Origin: an uncultured Paracoccaceae bacterium
GTDB lineage: Bacteria > Pseudomonadota > Alphaproteobacteria > Rhodobacterales > Rhodobacteraceae
DNA length: 6,388 nucleotides
Assembly (NCBI GenBank): GCA_937927885.1
Contig: CALEZJ010000175.1
Location: 1-6,388, forward strand
Direction: 5' to 3'
In this document: positions 1-5,721 of the stretch, one piece after another
Position numbering within the stretch: the stretch's first letter is position 1
Layout: every line of letters begins with the position of its first letter
Translations under genes and position numbers: made by a program
Notes under the pieces: model-generated
Seen by the model: the letters and a program-made list of their open reading frames with translations, nothing else
The model's database searches: none
Told to the model about the DNA's origin: nothing

Positions 1-19
1 CCCCCCTCGGCCTGCGGCC

Positions 20-808
20 TCACCCCCCTGAGGATATCCGGGGCATAACGATCGGGGCGGGGGTGGTCCAGTCGCCATGGCGCGCCTGCCAGAGGGTGAG
101 GGCGGCGACGGCGGCGGTATCGGCGCGCAGGATGCGCGGGCCAAGGCTGAGGCGGCGCATGAAGGGCAGTGCTGCGAGGCGGGTTTTCTCGACCGGGGAA
201 AAGCCGCCCTCGGGGCCGATGAGGATGGCAGCGGGCGCTGGCGCGGGTTCGGGCGGCGAGGGGGCTTGGGCGAGAGATTCGTCGGCCCACCACAGGCTGC
301 GCCCCTGTGGCCAGCGGGCGAGGAGCCGGGCGAGAGGTTCGAGATCGGCAACCTCGGGGACAAAGGTGGCGCCGGATTGCTCGGCGGCCTCGATCGCATG
401 GGCTTGCAGCCGGTCGCGGCGGATGCGTTCGGAATTGGTGAAATCGGTCTGCACCGGCAGGATGCGCGCGGCCCCCAGTTCGACGGCCTTTTCGACGATG
501 AAATCGGTTCGGGCCTTCTTGATCGGGGCGAACAGCAGCCACAGGTCGGGCGGTGGCAGCGGGGGGGCGGTCTGGGCCTCGCAGATCAGGGTGACGGCGC
601 GTTTTGCCGATTGCGCAATCCTTGCGCGCCATTCGCCGTGCTGGCCGTTGACCAGGGCAATTGCGTCGCCCGGACCCAGCCGCATCACCGAAGTGAGGTA
701 ATGCGCCTGCTCCTGTGACACAGCAACCGGTTGCCCTGCGGCAAGGGGTTGCTCTAGATAGAGGCGCACCCTGGGGCGGGTCTCGCTGGCGGGGGTATGA
801 TCGGACAT
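20..808 (-). CDS. rsmE: 16S rRNA (uracil(1498)-N3)-methyltransferase RsmE
   Basis: RsmE uses S-adenosylmethionine to methylate N3 of U1498 in 16S rRNA of the 30S subunit (family knowledge). The 262-residue product has the family layout: an N-terminal PUA-like beta domain (about 14-78), then a SPOUT/trefoil-knot methyltransferase domain (about 85-245). Visible hallmarks are FIVEKAVELG (103-112), the EAAEQSG stretch (140-146), the SAM-loop motif IGPEGGF (197-203) and LGPRILRADTA (222-232). Many family members have Glu where this protein has Asp230, a conservative change. The reading frame stays open far upstream, antisense to ubiA, but homology begins only near RVRLYLEQPL, so the ATG at 808 is chosen. 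No good Shine-Dalgarno precedes it. The gene is divergent from ubiA. The 19 bp after its stop leave the window; gshA often follows rsmE in related genomes, which is from memory and not visible here. Confidence 0.95.
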   Translation of the reverse strand: MSDHTPASETRPRVRLYLEQPLAAGQPVAVSQEQAHYLTSVMRLGPGDAIALVNGQHGEWRARIAQSAKRAVTLICEAQTAPPLPPPDLWLLFAPIKKARTDFIVEKAVELGAARILPVQTDFTNSERIRRDRLQAHAIEAAEQSGATFVPEVADLEPLARLLARWPQGRSLWWADESLAQAPSPPEPAPAPAAILIGPEGGFSPVEKTRLAALPFMRRLSLGPRILRADTAAVAALTLWQARHGDWTTPAPIVMPRISSGG

Positions 809-820
809 GGACGCGACATT

Positions 821-1852
821 ATGACCGGGACGGAGCAGAATCCAGAGGCTGGGGCCGGGCGGACACCGCAGGATGCCGCGTCCGGGGACCCGGTGCAGGG
901 CAACCCCGAGCCGGGTGCGATCGCCGACCGCGTCGCGGGGAGTTGGGTGGACACCCACGCGCCCGAGGATCTGCGCCCCTATCTGCGCCTGAGCCGCGCC
1001 GACCGGCCGATCGGCACCTGGCTGCTGCTGTTGCCCTGCTGGTGGGGAACCCTGTTGGGTGCGCTGGCGATGCCCGAGACGCGGGGCCTCTTGACTGTCT
1101 GGATCATGATTGCCTGCGCTGCCGGGGCCTTCCTGATGCGGGGCGCGGGCTGCACCTGGAATGACATTTCCGACCGCGACATCGACCCTCTGGTCGCGCG
1201 CACGCGCAACCGGCCGCTGGCCTCGGGGCAGGTCACATTGCGCGAGGCGTTGATCTGGATGGCGTTCCAGATGGTGGCGGCATTCCTGATTCTGCTGACC
1301 TTCAACCATGCCGCCATCGTGCTGGGGGTGCTGGCCCTGTTGCCGGTGGCGATCTATCCCTTTGCCAAGCGCTTTACCTGGTGGCCCCAGGCCTTTCTGG
1401 GGCTGGCCTTCAACTGGGGCGCGCTCTTGGGCTGGACGGCGCAAACCGGCTCGCTGGGCTGGCCTGCGGTCATCCTGTATCTTTCGGGGATCGCCGGGAC
1501 GCTGTTCTACGACACGATCTATGCCCATCAGGACCGCGAGGATGATGCGATGATCGGGGTCAAATCGACCGCGCGGCTGTTTGGCGAGCAGACCGAGAAC
1601 TGGCTGCGCGGATTTCTGGTCGCCTCGGTCGTGCTGATGTCGCTGGCGGTGATCTATGCGCTGGCGCGGCTGGCCGACCCTCTGCGTCTGTCGCTGGTAC
1701 TGGCCGGTGCCTGGGCTTACGGCGCGCATTTGAACTGGCAACTTTCGCGGCTGAACATCCATGACGGCGCGCTGTGCCTGCGGCTGTTCCGGTCGAACCG
1801 GGATGCGGGGCTGATCGTTGTGCTGTTTTTCGCCGCCGCTCTGATGGTGTGA
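821..1852 (+). CDS. ubiA: 4-hydroxybenzoate polyprenyltransferase UbiA
   Basis: This inner-membrane enzyme attaches the polyprenyl tail (probably decaprenyl in this group) to 4-hydroxybenzoate, the first membrane step of ubiquinone synthesis. From the ATG at 821 it has 343 residues. Both Mg-diphosphate-binding Asp motifs of the UbiA family are present: NDISDRDID (114-122) and DTIYAHQDREDD (231-242), followed by IGVKSTA. Multiple hydrophobic segments fit the multi-helix membrane fold, and LRLSRADRPIGTWLLLLPCWWG is the usual entry to the first helix. The N-terminal stretch of about 35 residues before that is acidic, Gly/Pro-rich and not conserved-looking. It also has more A/T-ending codons, so a GTG at 893 (319 residues) is a real alternative start; an ATG at 797 would overlap rsmE. 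Neither ATG has a convincing ribosome site. The gene is head-to-head with rsmE and followed by a 62-bp gap. Confidence 0.95.
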   Translation: MTGTEQNPEAGAGRTPQDAASGDPVQGNPEPGAIADRVAGSWVDTHAPEDLRPYLRLSRADRPIGTWLLLLPCWWGTLLGALAMPETRGLLTVWIMIACAAGAFLMRGAGCTWNDISDRDIDPLVARTRNRPLASGQVTLREALIWMAFQMVAAFLILLTFNHAAIVLGVLALLPVAIYPFAKRFTWWPQAFLGLAFNWGALLGWTAQTGSLGWPAVILYLSGIAGTLFYDTIYAHQDREDDAMIGVKSTARLFGEQTENWLRGFLVASVVLMSLAVIYALARLADPLRLSLVLAGAWAYGAHLNWQLSRLNIHDGALCLRLFRSNRDAGLIVVLFFAAALMV

Positions 1853-1870
1853 TTGCATCACGGGGCGCAT

Positions 1871-1893
1871 GGGTCTAGGTCAGGACCTGACCC
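1871..1893. promoter_or_regulatory. Imperfect inverted repeat between ubiA and the OmpA-family gene
   Basis: Two GGTC units (1872-1875, 1878-1881) face two GACC units (1884-1887, 1889-1892). They give a nested palindrome: a perfect 7-bp arm pair around A1885 (1878-1892), and an alternative longer pairing of 1871-1875 with 1889-1893 plus 1877-1881 with 1884-1888, with one bulged T. It ends 21 bp before the ATG at 1915. No T-run follows on either side, so it does not look like a standard Rho-independent terminator. It could be an operator for the downstream gene or an RNA hairpin at the ubiA 3' end. The structure is seen directly; the role is inference. Confidence 0.4.
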
Positions 1894-1914
1894 TGAAACT
1901 GCCCCGGACTGCCG

Positions 1915-3906
1915 ATGCCGCGCGTCTCCAAGATCGTTTCTGTCCTGGCTTTCGTGCTGGCCGGGCTTCTGGCCTATTCGGCGGCGGTGGGGCTGGCCAA
2001 TCTGGTCGAGCGGCGCACCGCCAAGGCCCTGCGCAACGCGCTGGCCGCCCAGGGGATCGGTTGGGTGCAGATCGTGCCGGACGGGCTGACGGTCGCGCTT
2101 TCGGGCACCGCGCCGGACGAAAGCGCGCGCATCCGGGCCCTGCAGGTTGCGGGGCAGGTGGTTGATGCTTCGCGTATTCTGGAAACGCTGGTGGTGCCAC
2201 AAAGCAACGCGGTGGTGGCGCCGGTCTTTCGCATCGAGATCATGCGCCAGCGCGGCGAGATTTCGGTGATCGGTCTGGTGCCGACGGGCGAAGGGGACGA
2301 GGCGATCTCGACCCGGCTGGCCGCGGCGCTGCCGGGGGCGCGCATTGCCGACATGGTGCAAACCGCCGAAAACGCGGTGCCGGGCGGCTGGGTGGCGGCC
2401 GAGGCCTTTGCCCTCGCGGCGATCCAGCGGTTTGACGTGGGGCGGGTGTCGGTCAGTTCCGGGCGCATCCTGGTCGAGGCGCTGGTCGACAGCCCCGAAG
2501 CGCGGCGGCGGCTGGAGGCCGATCTGCGGGCGATCGCGCCGCGCGGCCAGGTGCTGACGCTGGAACTGGTCGCGCCGCGTCCGGTGGCGGCGCCATTCCT
2601 GCTGCGCGTCGAGGCCGAGGCGGGCGTGTTGCGGCTGGCCACCTGCTGGGCTGACACCGAAGCCGCGCAGACGGCGATCTCGGAGGCGCTGCGCGCGGCG
2701 GGCACCGAGGGACGGTTGACCTGTCCGCTGGCTCTGGGGGCACCCTCGCCGCGCTGGGGCGAGGCGGCGGTCGCCTCGATCACCGCGCTGGCCGGACTGG
2801 GCGACGGCGAATTGACGATGTCGGATGGCTCTGTCCTGCTGAGCGTGGCGCATGATCTGCCGGATGCGGTCCTGGACCCGGTGGTCGGTCGACTGGAGAC
2901 CCGCTTGCCGTCGGCTTTCCGGTTGACGGTTCGACGCGAGGACCCGCCCGAATCGGCGACGGCGCAAGGCTCGCTTGCGCCCGAGATCGCGTTAACCCTG
3001 TCGCCCGAGGGGCGATTGGCCATCGAAGGGCGCCTGCCTGACGAAAGGGTGCGCAACACGGTTCGCAGCTTTGCCAGCGCGCGCTTTGGTGCCGAGGCGG
3101 TCGCGCTGTCGGCGCGCCTCGATGCGGATCTGCCCTCGGGCTGGTCGGTGCGGGTGCTCTCTGCGCTGGAAGCGCTGGCCGAACTGCACCACGGTGCAGC
3201 GCGGGTTCAGGCTGATCGCATCACCCTGCGCGGGGTGTCGGGCAATCCCGACGCGGGCGCGCAGGTGACCCAGGTGTTGCTGGCGGCTCTGGGTCCTTCC
3301 GCGCAGATCAGCGTCGATGTCACCTATGACGAGGCGCTGGACCCGGTTGCCAACGCGCCCACGCCCGACAATTGCGAGGCCCGCGTGCGCGGTGTGCTGG
3401 CCACGCGGCAGATCGCCTTCGCGCCCGGCTCTGCCGACATCAGCGAGGCGGGCGGGCGCGTGATCGACGCCATCGCCGAGGTGCTGCGCGAATGCGGCGA
3501 GTTGCCGTTCGAGGTCGCGGGCCACACCGACAGCCAGGGCCGCGCGGAAACCAACCGCAACCTCAGCCAGGCCCGCGCCGAGGCGGTGATCAACGCGCTG
3601 CTGGCGCGCCGCGTTCTGGTGGCCTCGCTGGTGGCGCGCGGATATGGCGCCGATCGACCGATTGCCGACAATTCCACCGAGGCCGGGCGCGAGGCCAACC
3701 GTCGCATCGAGTTCACCCTGATCCGCCCCGAGCCCGAGCCCGAGCCCTTTGATCCCGCGCTGGAGGCCCAACTGGTCTTCGAGCCCCGCACCCCCGATGC
3801 CGACACGGTCCGTCCGCGTCAGCGCCCGGGCAGCGCCTTGCCGCAGGATGTCGAACCCACCATCGGCAGTGGCGACGACGACCACGACCACGATCACGAC
3901 CAATGA
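1915..3906 (+). CDS. OmpA-family envelope protein with BON-like repeats and an Asp/His-rich C-terminus
   Basis: The 663-residue product begins with a hydrophobic segment (7-29) that could be an uncleaved anchor or a signal peptide. Residues 36-92 resemble a BON-type alpha/beta unit. Residues 103-473 appear to be three diverged copies of one unit of about 120 residues, described separately. An OmpA C-terminal (OmpA/MotB-type) domain spans about 496-601, with GHTDS (536-540), SQAR (551-554) and NRRIEF (595-600). Asp539 and Arg554 are 15 apart, the spacing of the diaminopimelate-binding Asp/Arg pair in E. coli OmpA, so peptidoglycan binding is likely. Cys487 and Cys527 flank the start of this domain and could form a disulfide; Cys244 and Cys270 are another possible pair. 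The tail holds an EPEPEPEP run and ends in alternating Asp/His. There is no porin-like beta barrel. The ATG at 1915 is the only ATG in frame after the stop at 1894 and has a weak ribosome site. The gene probably leads a short operon; the specific function is unknown. Confidence 0.88.
   Translation: MPRVSKIVSVLAFVLAGLLAYSAAVGLANLVERRTAKALRNALAAQGIGWVQIVPDGLTVALSGTAPDESARIRALQVAGQVVDASRILETLVVPQSNAVVAPVFRIEIMRQRGEISVIGLVPTGEGDEAISTRLAAALPGARIADMVQTAENAVPGGWVAAEAFALAAIQRFDVGRVSVSSGRILVEALVDSPEARRRLEADLRAIAPRGQVLTLELVAPRPVAAPFLLRVEAEAGVLRLATCWADTEAAQTAISEALRAAGTEGRLTCPLALGAPSPRWGEAAVASITALAGLGDGELTMSDGSVLLSVAHDLPDAVLDPVVGRLETRLPSAFRLTVRREDPPESATAQGSLAPEIALTLSPEGRLAIEGRLPDERVRNTVRSFASARFGAEAVALSARLDADLPSGWSVRVLSALEALAELHHGAARVQADRITLRGVSGNPDAGAQVTQVLLAALGPSAQISVDVTYDEALDPVANAPTPDNCEARVRGVLATRQIAFAPGSADISEAGGRVIDAIAEVLRECGELPFEVAGHTDSQGRAETNRNLSQARAEAVINALLARRVLVASLVARGYGADRPIADNSTEAGREANRRIEFTLIRPEPEPEPFDPALEAQLVFEPRTPDADTVRPRQRPGSALPQDVEPTIGSGDDDHDHDHDQ
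2221..3333 (+). repeat. Protein-level triple repeat within the OmpA-family gene
   Basis: Reading the protein by eye, residues 103-222, 227-342 and 356-473 align as three diverged copies. Each opens with a beta strand and a short loop, then a helix, then a Trp (W159, W281, W410) after a Gly/Pro-rich turn. A helix follows and leads into matching strands: GRVSVSSGRILVEAL, GELTMSDGSVLLSVA and ARVQADRITLRGV. Each closes with a helix and a final strand (VLTLELV, FRLTVRR, ISVDVTY). The halves of each copy look BON-like (beta-beta-alpha-beta). DNA identity between the copies is not evident, so the duplication is old. This is pattern reading, not a computed alignment. Confidence 0.55.
3730..3747 (+). 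repeat. (GAGCCC)x3 short tandem repeat encoding Glu-Pro
   Basis: Three exact hexamers GAGCCC lie in frame and encode alternating Glu-Pro just after the OmpA domain of the OmpA-family protein. Glu-Pro runs are usually extended linkers. An in-frame hexamer repeat could gain or lose units without shifting the frame. Confidence 0.8.
3874..3900 (+). repeat. Asp/His codon repeat at the 3' end of the OmpA-family gene
   Basis: Nine consecutive GAC/GAT and CAC codons encode DDDHDHDHD (residues 654-662), followed by one Gln and the stop. Alternating Asp/His tails can bind divalent metals such as zinc, nickel or copper. Here metal binding is inferred from composition only. Confidence 0.8.
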
Positions 3907-3922
3907 AGGCCCCGGACATCCC

Positions 3923-4246
3923 ATGAACCGCACCGAGTTCGTCATCGTCACCCTCATCCTGCTCAGCGGCGCCTTTGCGCTGGGCTGGTTCTTCAACTGG
4001 CTGGTGCATCGCTTCACCCGGGTCACCCAGTCCGATCTGGGGGAACTTGAACGCATGGCGCAGGCCCTGCACGAGGCCGAGGAAACCCGCGACCAGGCGA
4101 TTGCCTATATCCACCACCGTGACGAGGAGGTGCGACGCGAGAGCGCGCAGTTGCAGGCCGAACTGCGCGCCGCGATGGACGGACTGCGCGAGGCGCGACA
4201 GGAGGTCGTCTATCTGCGCCAGCAACTGGAGGGTCACGGCTCTTGA
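3923..4246 (+). CDS. Small membrane-anchored coiled-coil protein, function unknown
   Basis: I do not recognise a named family. The 107-residue product has one hydrophobic segment (about 6-27), followed by a basic patch (HRFTR) and then a long charged helix (about 36-103) rich in Glu, Arg, Gln and Ala with heptad-like Leu/Ala spacing. This predicts an inner-membrane anchor with a coiled-coil arm; its side of the membrane is uncertain. Basic residues after the anchor would favour the arm being cytoplasmic by the positive-inside rule. The ATG at 3923 starts 16 bp after the stop of the OmpA-family gene, with a weak GAAGG sequence 13 bp upstream. The reading frame continues upstream inside the OmpA gene, but that part is a low-complexity Thr/Ser shadow and is excluded. 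Co-transcription and possible partnership with the OmpA-family protein are likely from spacing. Confidence 0.8.
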   Translation: MNRTEFVIVTLILLSGAFALGWFFNWLVHRFTRVTQSDLGELERMAQALHEAEETRDQAIAYIHHRDEEVRRESAQLQAELRAAMDGLREARQEVVYLRQQLEGHGS

Positions 4247-4302
4247 ACACAACGGCGCGAGCGGGGGTTGCCCGGACCCCGCGGCGCGGGCAGGATGCGC
4301 GC

Positions 4303-4998
4303 ATGGTGAAAACACGCTCTTGCCCGGATCTTTGTGGGTGGCGAACGCGGCTGGTCGCGGCCTCGATCGCTGTGGCCATTGCTGTTCCGGTGCCGCTGTT
4401 CGCGCAATCCGTCCCACCCGCGCCACCGGCCATCGCAGCCGTCCCCGCACCGGTGACCAACCCGCGCGCCCTGCCCGAGGCGGCCGCGCGCATCGAGGCC
4501 ATGCTGTCGCGCGGCCAGCACGACGAGGCGCTGGTCGCCGCGCGCGACTTTCTGCGTCAGGTCACCGCGCGCACCGGATTTGGCGTCACCAATGCCCGCC
4601 TGACCGCCGCCCCGGCCGAGGGCTTTGGCATGTACACGCCGCGCCGCGACGGGGTCTATCGGCCCGGAGAGCCGGTCTATGCCTATGTCGAGGTCTATGG
4701 TTTCAGCATGACGCCGCAGCCCGATGGCTCCAACCGGCTGCTGTTCGACGTGTCGTTCACGCTTGATTCGCTGGACGGGCGCCAGATGACCGATGGTCTG
4801 ATCCCGATGGGCGAGGTGCGTCTGGACAGTTTCAGCCAGCCGGTGGACGGCTTTTTCCACCTGACCTATCGTGTGACTGGCGCCGAGGGGTCTTTCCTGC
4901 TGCGCACCGAGGTGATCGACCGCGCGAGCGGTCAGCGTGCCGAATTCCGCCTGCCCGTGGAATTCGTCGAACCGCGGGCGGCGCTGGGAGGGAAGTAG
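4303..4998 (+). CDS. Predicted exported protein of unknown function
   Basis: The 231-residue product begins with a basic n-region (to about 16), a hydrophobic core (17-34) and a likely signal peptidase site after LFA (32-34), so it is probably periplasmic or secreted. A Pro/Ala-rich linker (37-52) leads to a short helical part (55-90) that resembles a single TPR-like hairpin. After it comes a beta-rich domain (about 105-222) with GMYTPRRDGVYRPGEPVYAYVEVYGF (109-134 region), LLFDVSFTLDSLDGRQM, FHLTYRV and FRLPVEF. That domain reminds me of uncharacterised extracellular beta domains of the pattern "FxPGxPVxxYxEVxxF" in other bacteria, which is memory only. The ATG at 4303 is chosen because AGGA lies 7 bp before it and the signal peptide follows directly. 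A TTG at 4243, overlapping the previous stop, also has GGAGG 10 bp upstream and would add 20 residues. It lies 56 bp after the coiled-coil gene and converges on moaE. Confidence 0.82.
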   Translation: MVKTRSCPDLCGWRTRLVAASIAVAIAVPVPLFAQSVPPAPPAIAAVPAPVTNPRALPEAAARIEAMLSRGQHDEALVAARDFLRQVTARTGFGVTNARLTAAPAEGFGMYTPRRDGVYRPGEPVYAYVEVYGFSMTPQPDGSNRLLFDVSFTLDSLDGRQMTDGLIPMGEVRLDSFSQPVDGFFHLTYRVTGAEGSFLLRTEVIDRASGQRAEFRLPVEFVEPRAALGGK

Positions 4999-5014
4999 GA
5001 CCGGGCGATTCCTA
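4996..5014. other. Small inverted repeat spanning both convergent stop codons
   Basis: TAGGA (4996-5000) faces TCCTA (5010-5014) across a 9-nt loop. The arms contain the TAG stop of the exported-protein gene and the TAG stop of moaE on the opposite strand. The stem is only 5 bp and no T-run follows on either side, so a bidirectional terminator is possible but weakly supported. Part of the symmetry comes simply from both genes ending in TAG. Confidence 0.2.
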
Positions 5015-5464
5015 AGGGCCGGGCTGCCATCGGGCCAGGGCGGCCTCGTCCTGATCGCGGGCCTCGACCCAGGCTTCGCCTAAGGGGCCGAATTCCTTCT
5101 TCCAGAACGGTGCGCGGGATTTCAGGTAATCCATCAGGAATTCGGCAGCGGCAAAGGCCTCGGCGCGATGGGGGCTGGCGGTGGCGACCATCATGATCGC
5201 CTCGCCCGGACCCATCGCGCCGAACCGGTGCAGGATCAATGCCTCGGTCAGGGTCCAGCGGGCGCGGGCTTCGGTTTCGATGGCGGCCAGCGCGGTCTGG
5301 GTCATGCCGGGGTAATGTTCGATCTCCATGCCGCGCAGGGCGCCGCCGTTGTCGCGCACGAGGCCAAGAAAGGTCACGACAGCCCCGGCGCCGGCCGCGC
5401 CCGCGGCAAAGGCCGCGCATTCGGCGCCATAGTCAAAGGGCTCGGCCTGCACGCGCACCGCCAT
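5012..5464 (-). CDS. moaE: Molybdopterin synthase catalytic subunit MoaE
   Basis: MoaE is the large subunit of molybdopterin synthase. With thiocarboxylated MoaD it converts cyclic pyranopterin monophosphate into molybdopterin in the cytoplasm. The 150-residue length is normal. Family landmarks are FLGLVRD (32-38), EIEHYPGM (47-54), HRFGAMGPGE (79-88), VATASPHRAEAF (93-104) and KSRAPFWKKE (115-124). Arg37, His99, Arg100, Lys115 and Lys122 match by spacing the active-site residues known from E. coli MoaE (Arg39, His103, Arg104, Lys119, Lys126), so the enzyme should be active. The start at 5464 lies 5 bp after the moaD stop and is preceded by G-rich sequence (AGGGG) that can act as ribosome site. 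It is the last gene of the visible pgsA-moaD-moaE run; only 13 bp separate its stop from that of the convergent exported-protein gene. Confidence 0.96.
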   Translation of the reverse strand: MAVRVQAEPFDYGAECAAFAAGAAGAGAVVTFLGLVRDNGGALRGMEIEHYPGMTQTALAAIETEARARWTLTEALILHRFGAMGPGEAIMMVATASPHRAEAFAAAEFLMDYLKSRAPFWKKEFGPLGEAWVEARDQDEAALARWQPGP

Positions 5465-5469
5465 CGCCC

Positions 5470-5721
5470 CTATCCCCCGGTCATCGGCGGAAAAAACGCG
5501 ACCTCGCGCACACCGGCCAGCGGTGCGCTGAAATCGCTCAACTGTTGATCCAGCGCGACGCGCACCGCCCGCAGGTCAGAAAACGCCAGCGCATAGCGAT
5601 CCTCGCGGGTTCGCAATTCTGCCACCAGATCCGCGACTGTCGCAGCCTCGGTCGTGACGCTTTCTCGCGGCAGGCCGATGCGTTCGCGCAGCCAGGCGAA
5701 ATAGAGGATGGTCAGTGTCAT
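5470..5721 (-). CDS. moaD: Molybdopterin synthase sulfur carrier subunit MoaD
   Basis: MoaD is the ubiquitin-like small subunit of molybdopterin synthase. Its C-terminal Gly is adenylated by MoeB, turned into a thiocarboxylate and donates sulfur to the MoaE-bound precursor. The 83-residue product starts with the typical strand TILYFAWLRERIG (4-16), has the TVADLVAELR helix (28-37), and ends VAFFPPMTGG with the essential terminal Gly-Gly. The ATG at 5721 overlaps the pgsA stop as ATGA, which implies translational coupling. An in-frame ATG at 5769 would add 16 residues inside pgsA before the natural beta-strand start and is not used here. AAGGA touches the start codon directly, too close to act as a normal ribosome site, which also fits coupling. 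Confidence 0.95.
   Translation of the reverse strand: MTLTILYFAWLRERIGLPRESVTTEAATVADLVAELRTREDRYALAFSDLRAVRVALDQQLSDFSAPLAGVREVAFFPPMTGG

Noticed and set aside
1..22. Short GGCC-GCA-GGCC hairpin just after the rsmE stop on the minus strand
   Set aside because: The stem is only 4 bp and no T-run is visible in the few bases available, so a terminator cannot be supported.
63..718. Two overlapping plus-strand open frames across rsmE
   Set aside because: Both are antisense to a strongly recognised RsmE and show no family motifs.
731..760. Possible ubiA promoter (TTGCCC, 18 bp, TAGATA) inside rsmE
   Set aside because: The match to the -10 consensus is poor and alphaproteobacterial promoters are loosely defined, so it cannot be told from chance.
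809..1870. Minus-strand open frame extending rsmE upstream across ubiA
   Set aside because: The translation is Arg/Gln/Pro/His-rich without recognisable domains and is antisense to a clear UbiA. It is open because of high GC content.
1858..4450. Several long minus-strand open frames opposite the OmpA-family, coiled-coil and exported-protein genes
   Set aside because: Low-complexity Arg/Ala/Gly/Gln composition, no domains, and full overlap with well-supported genes. They are typical antisense shadows in GC-rich DNA.
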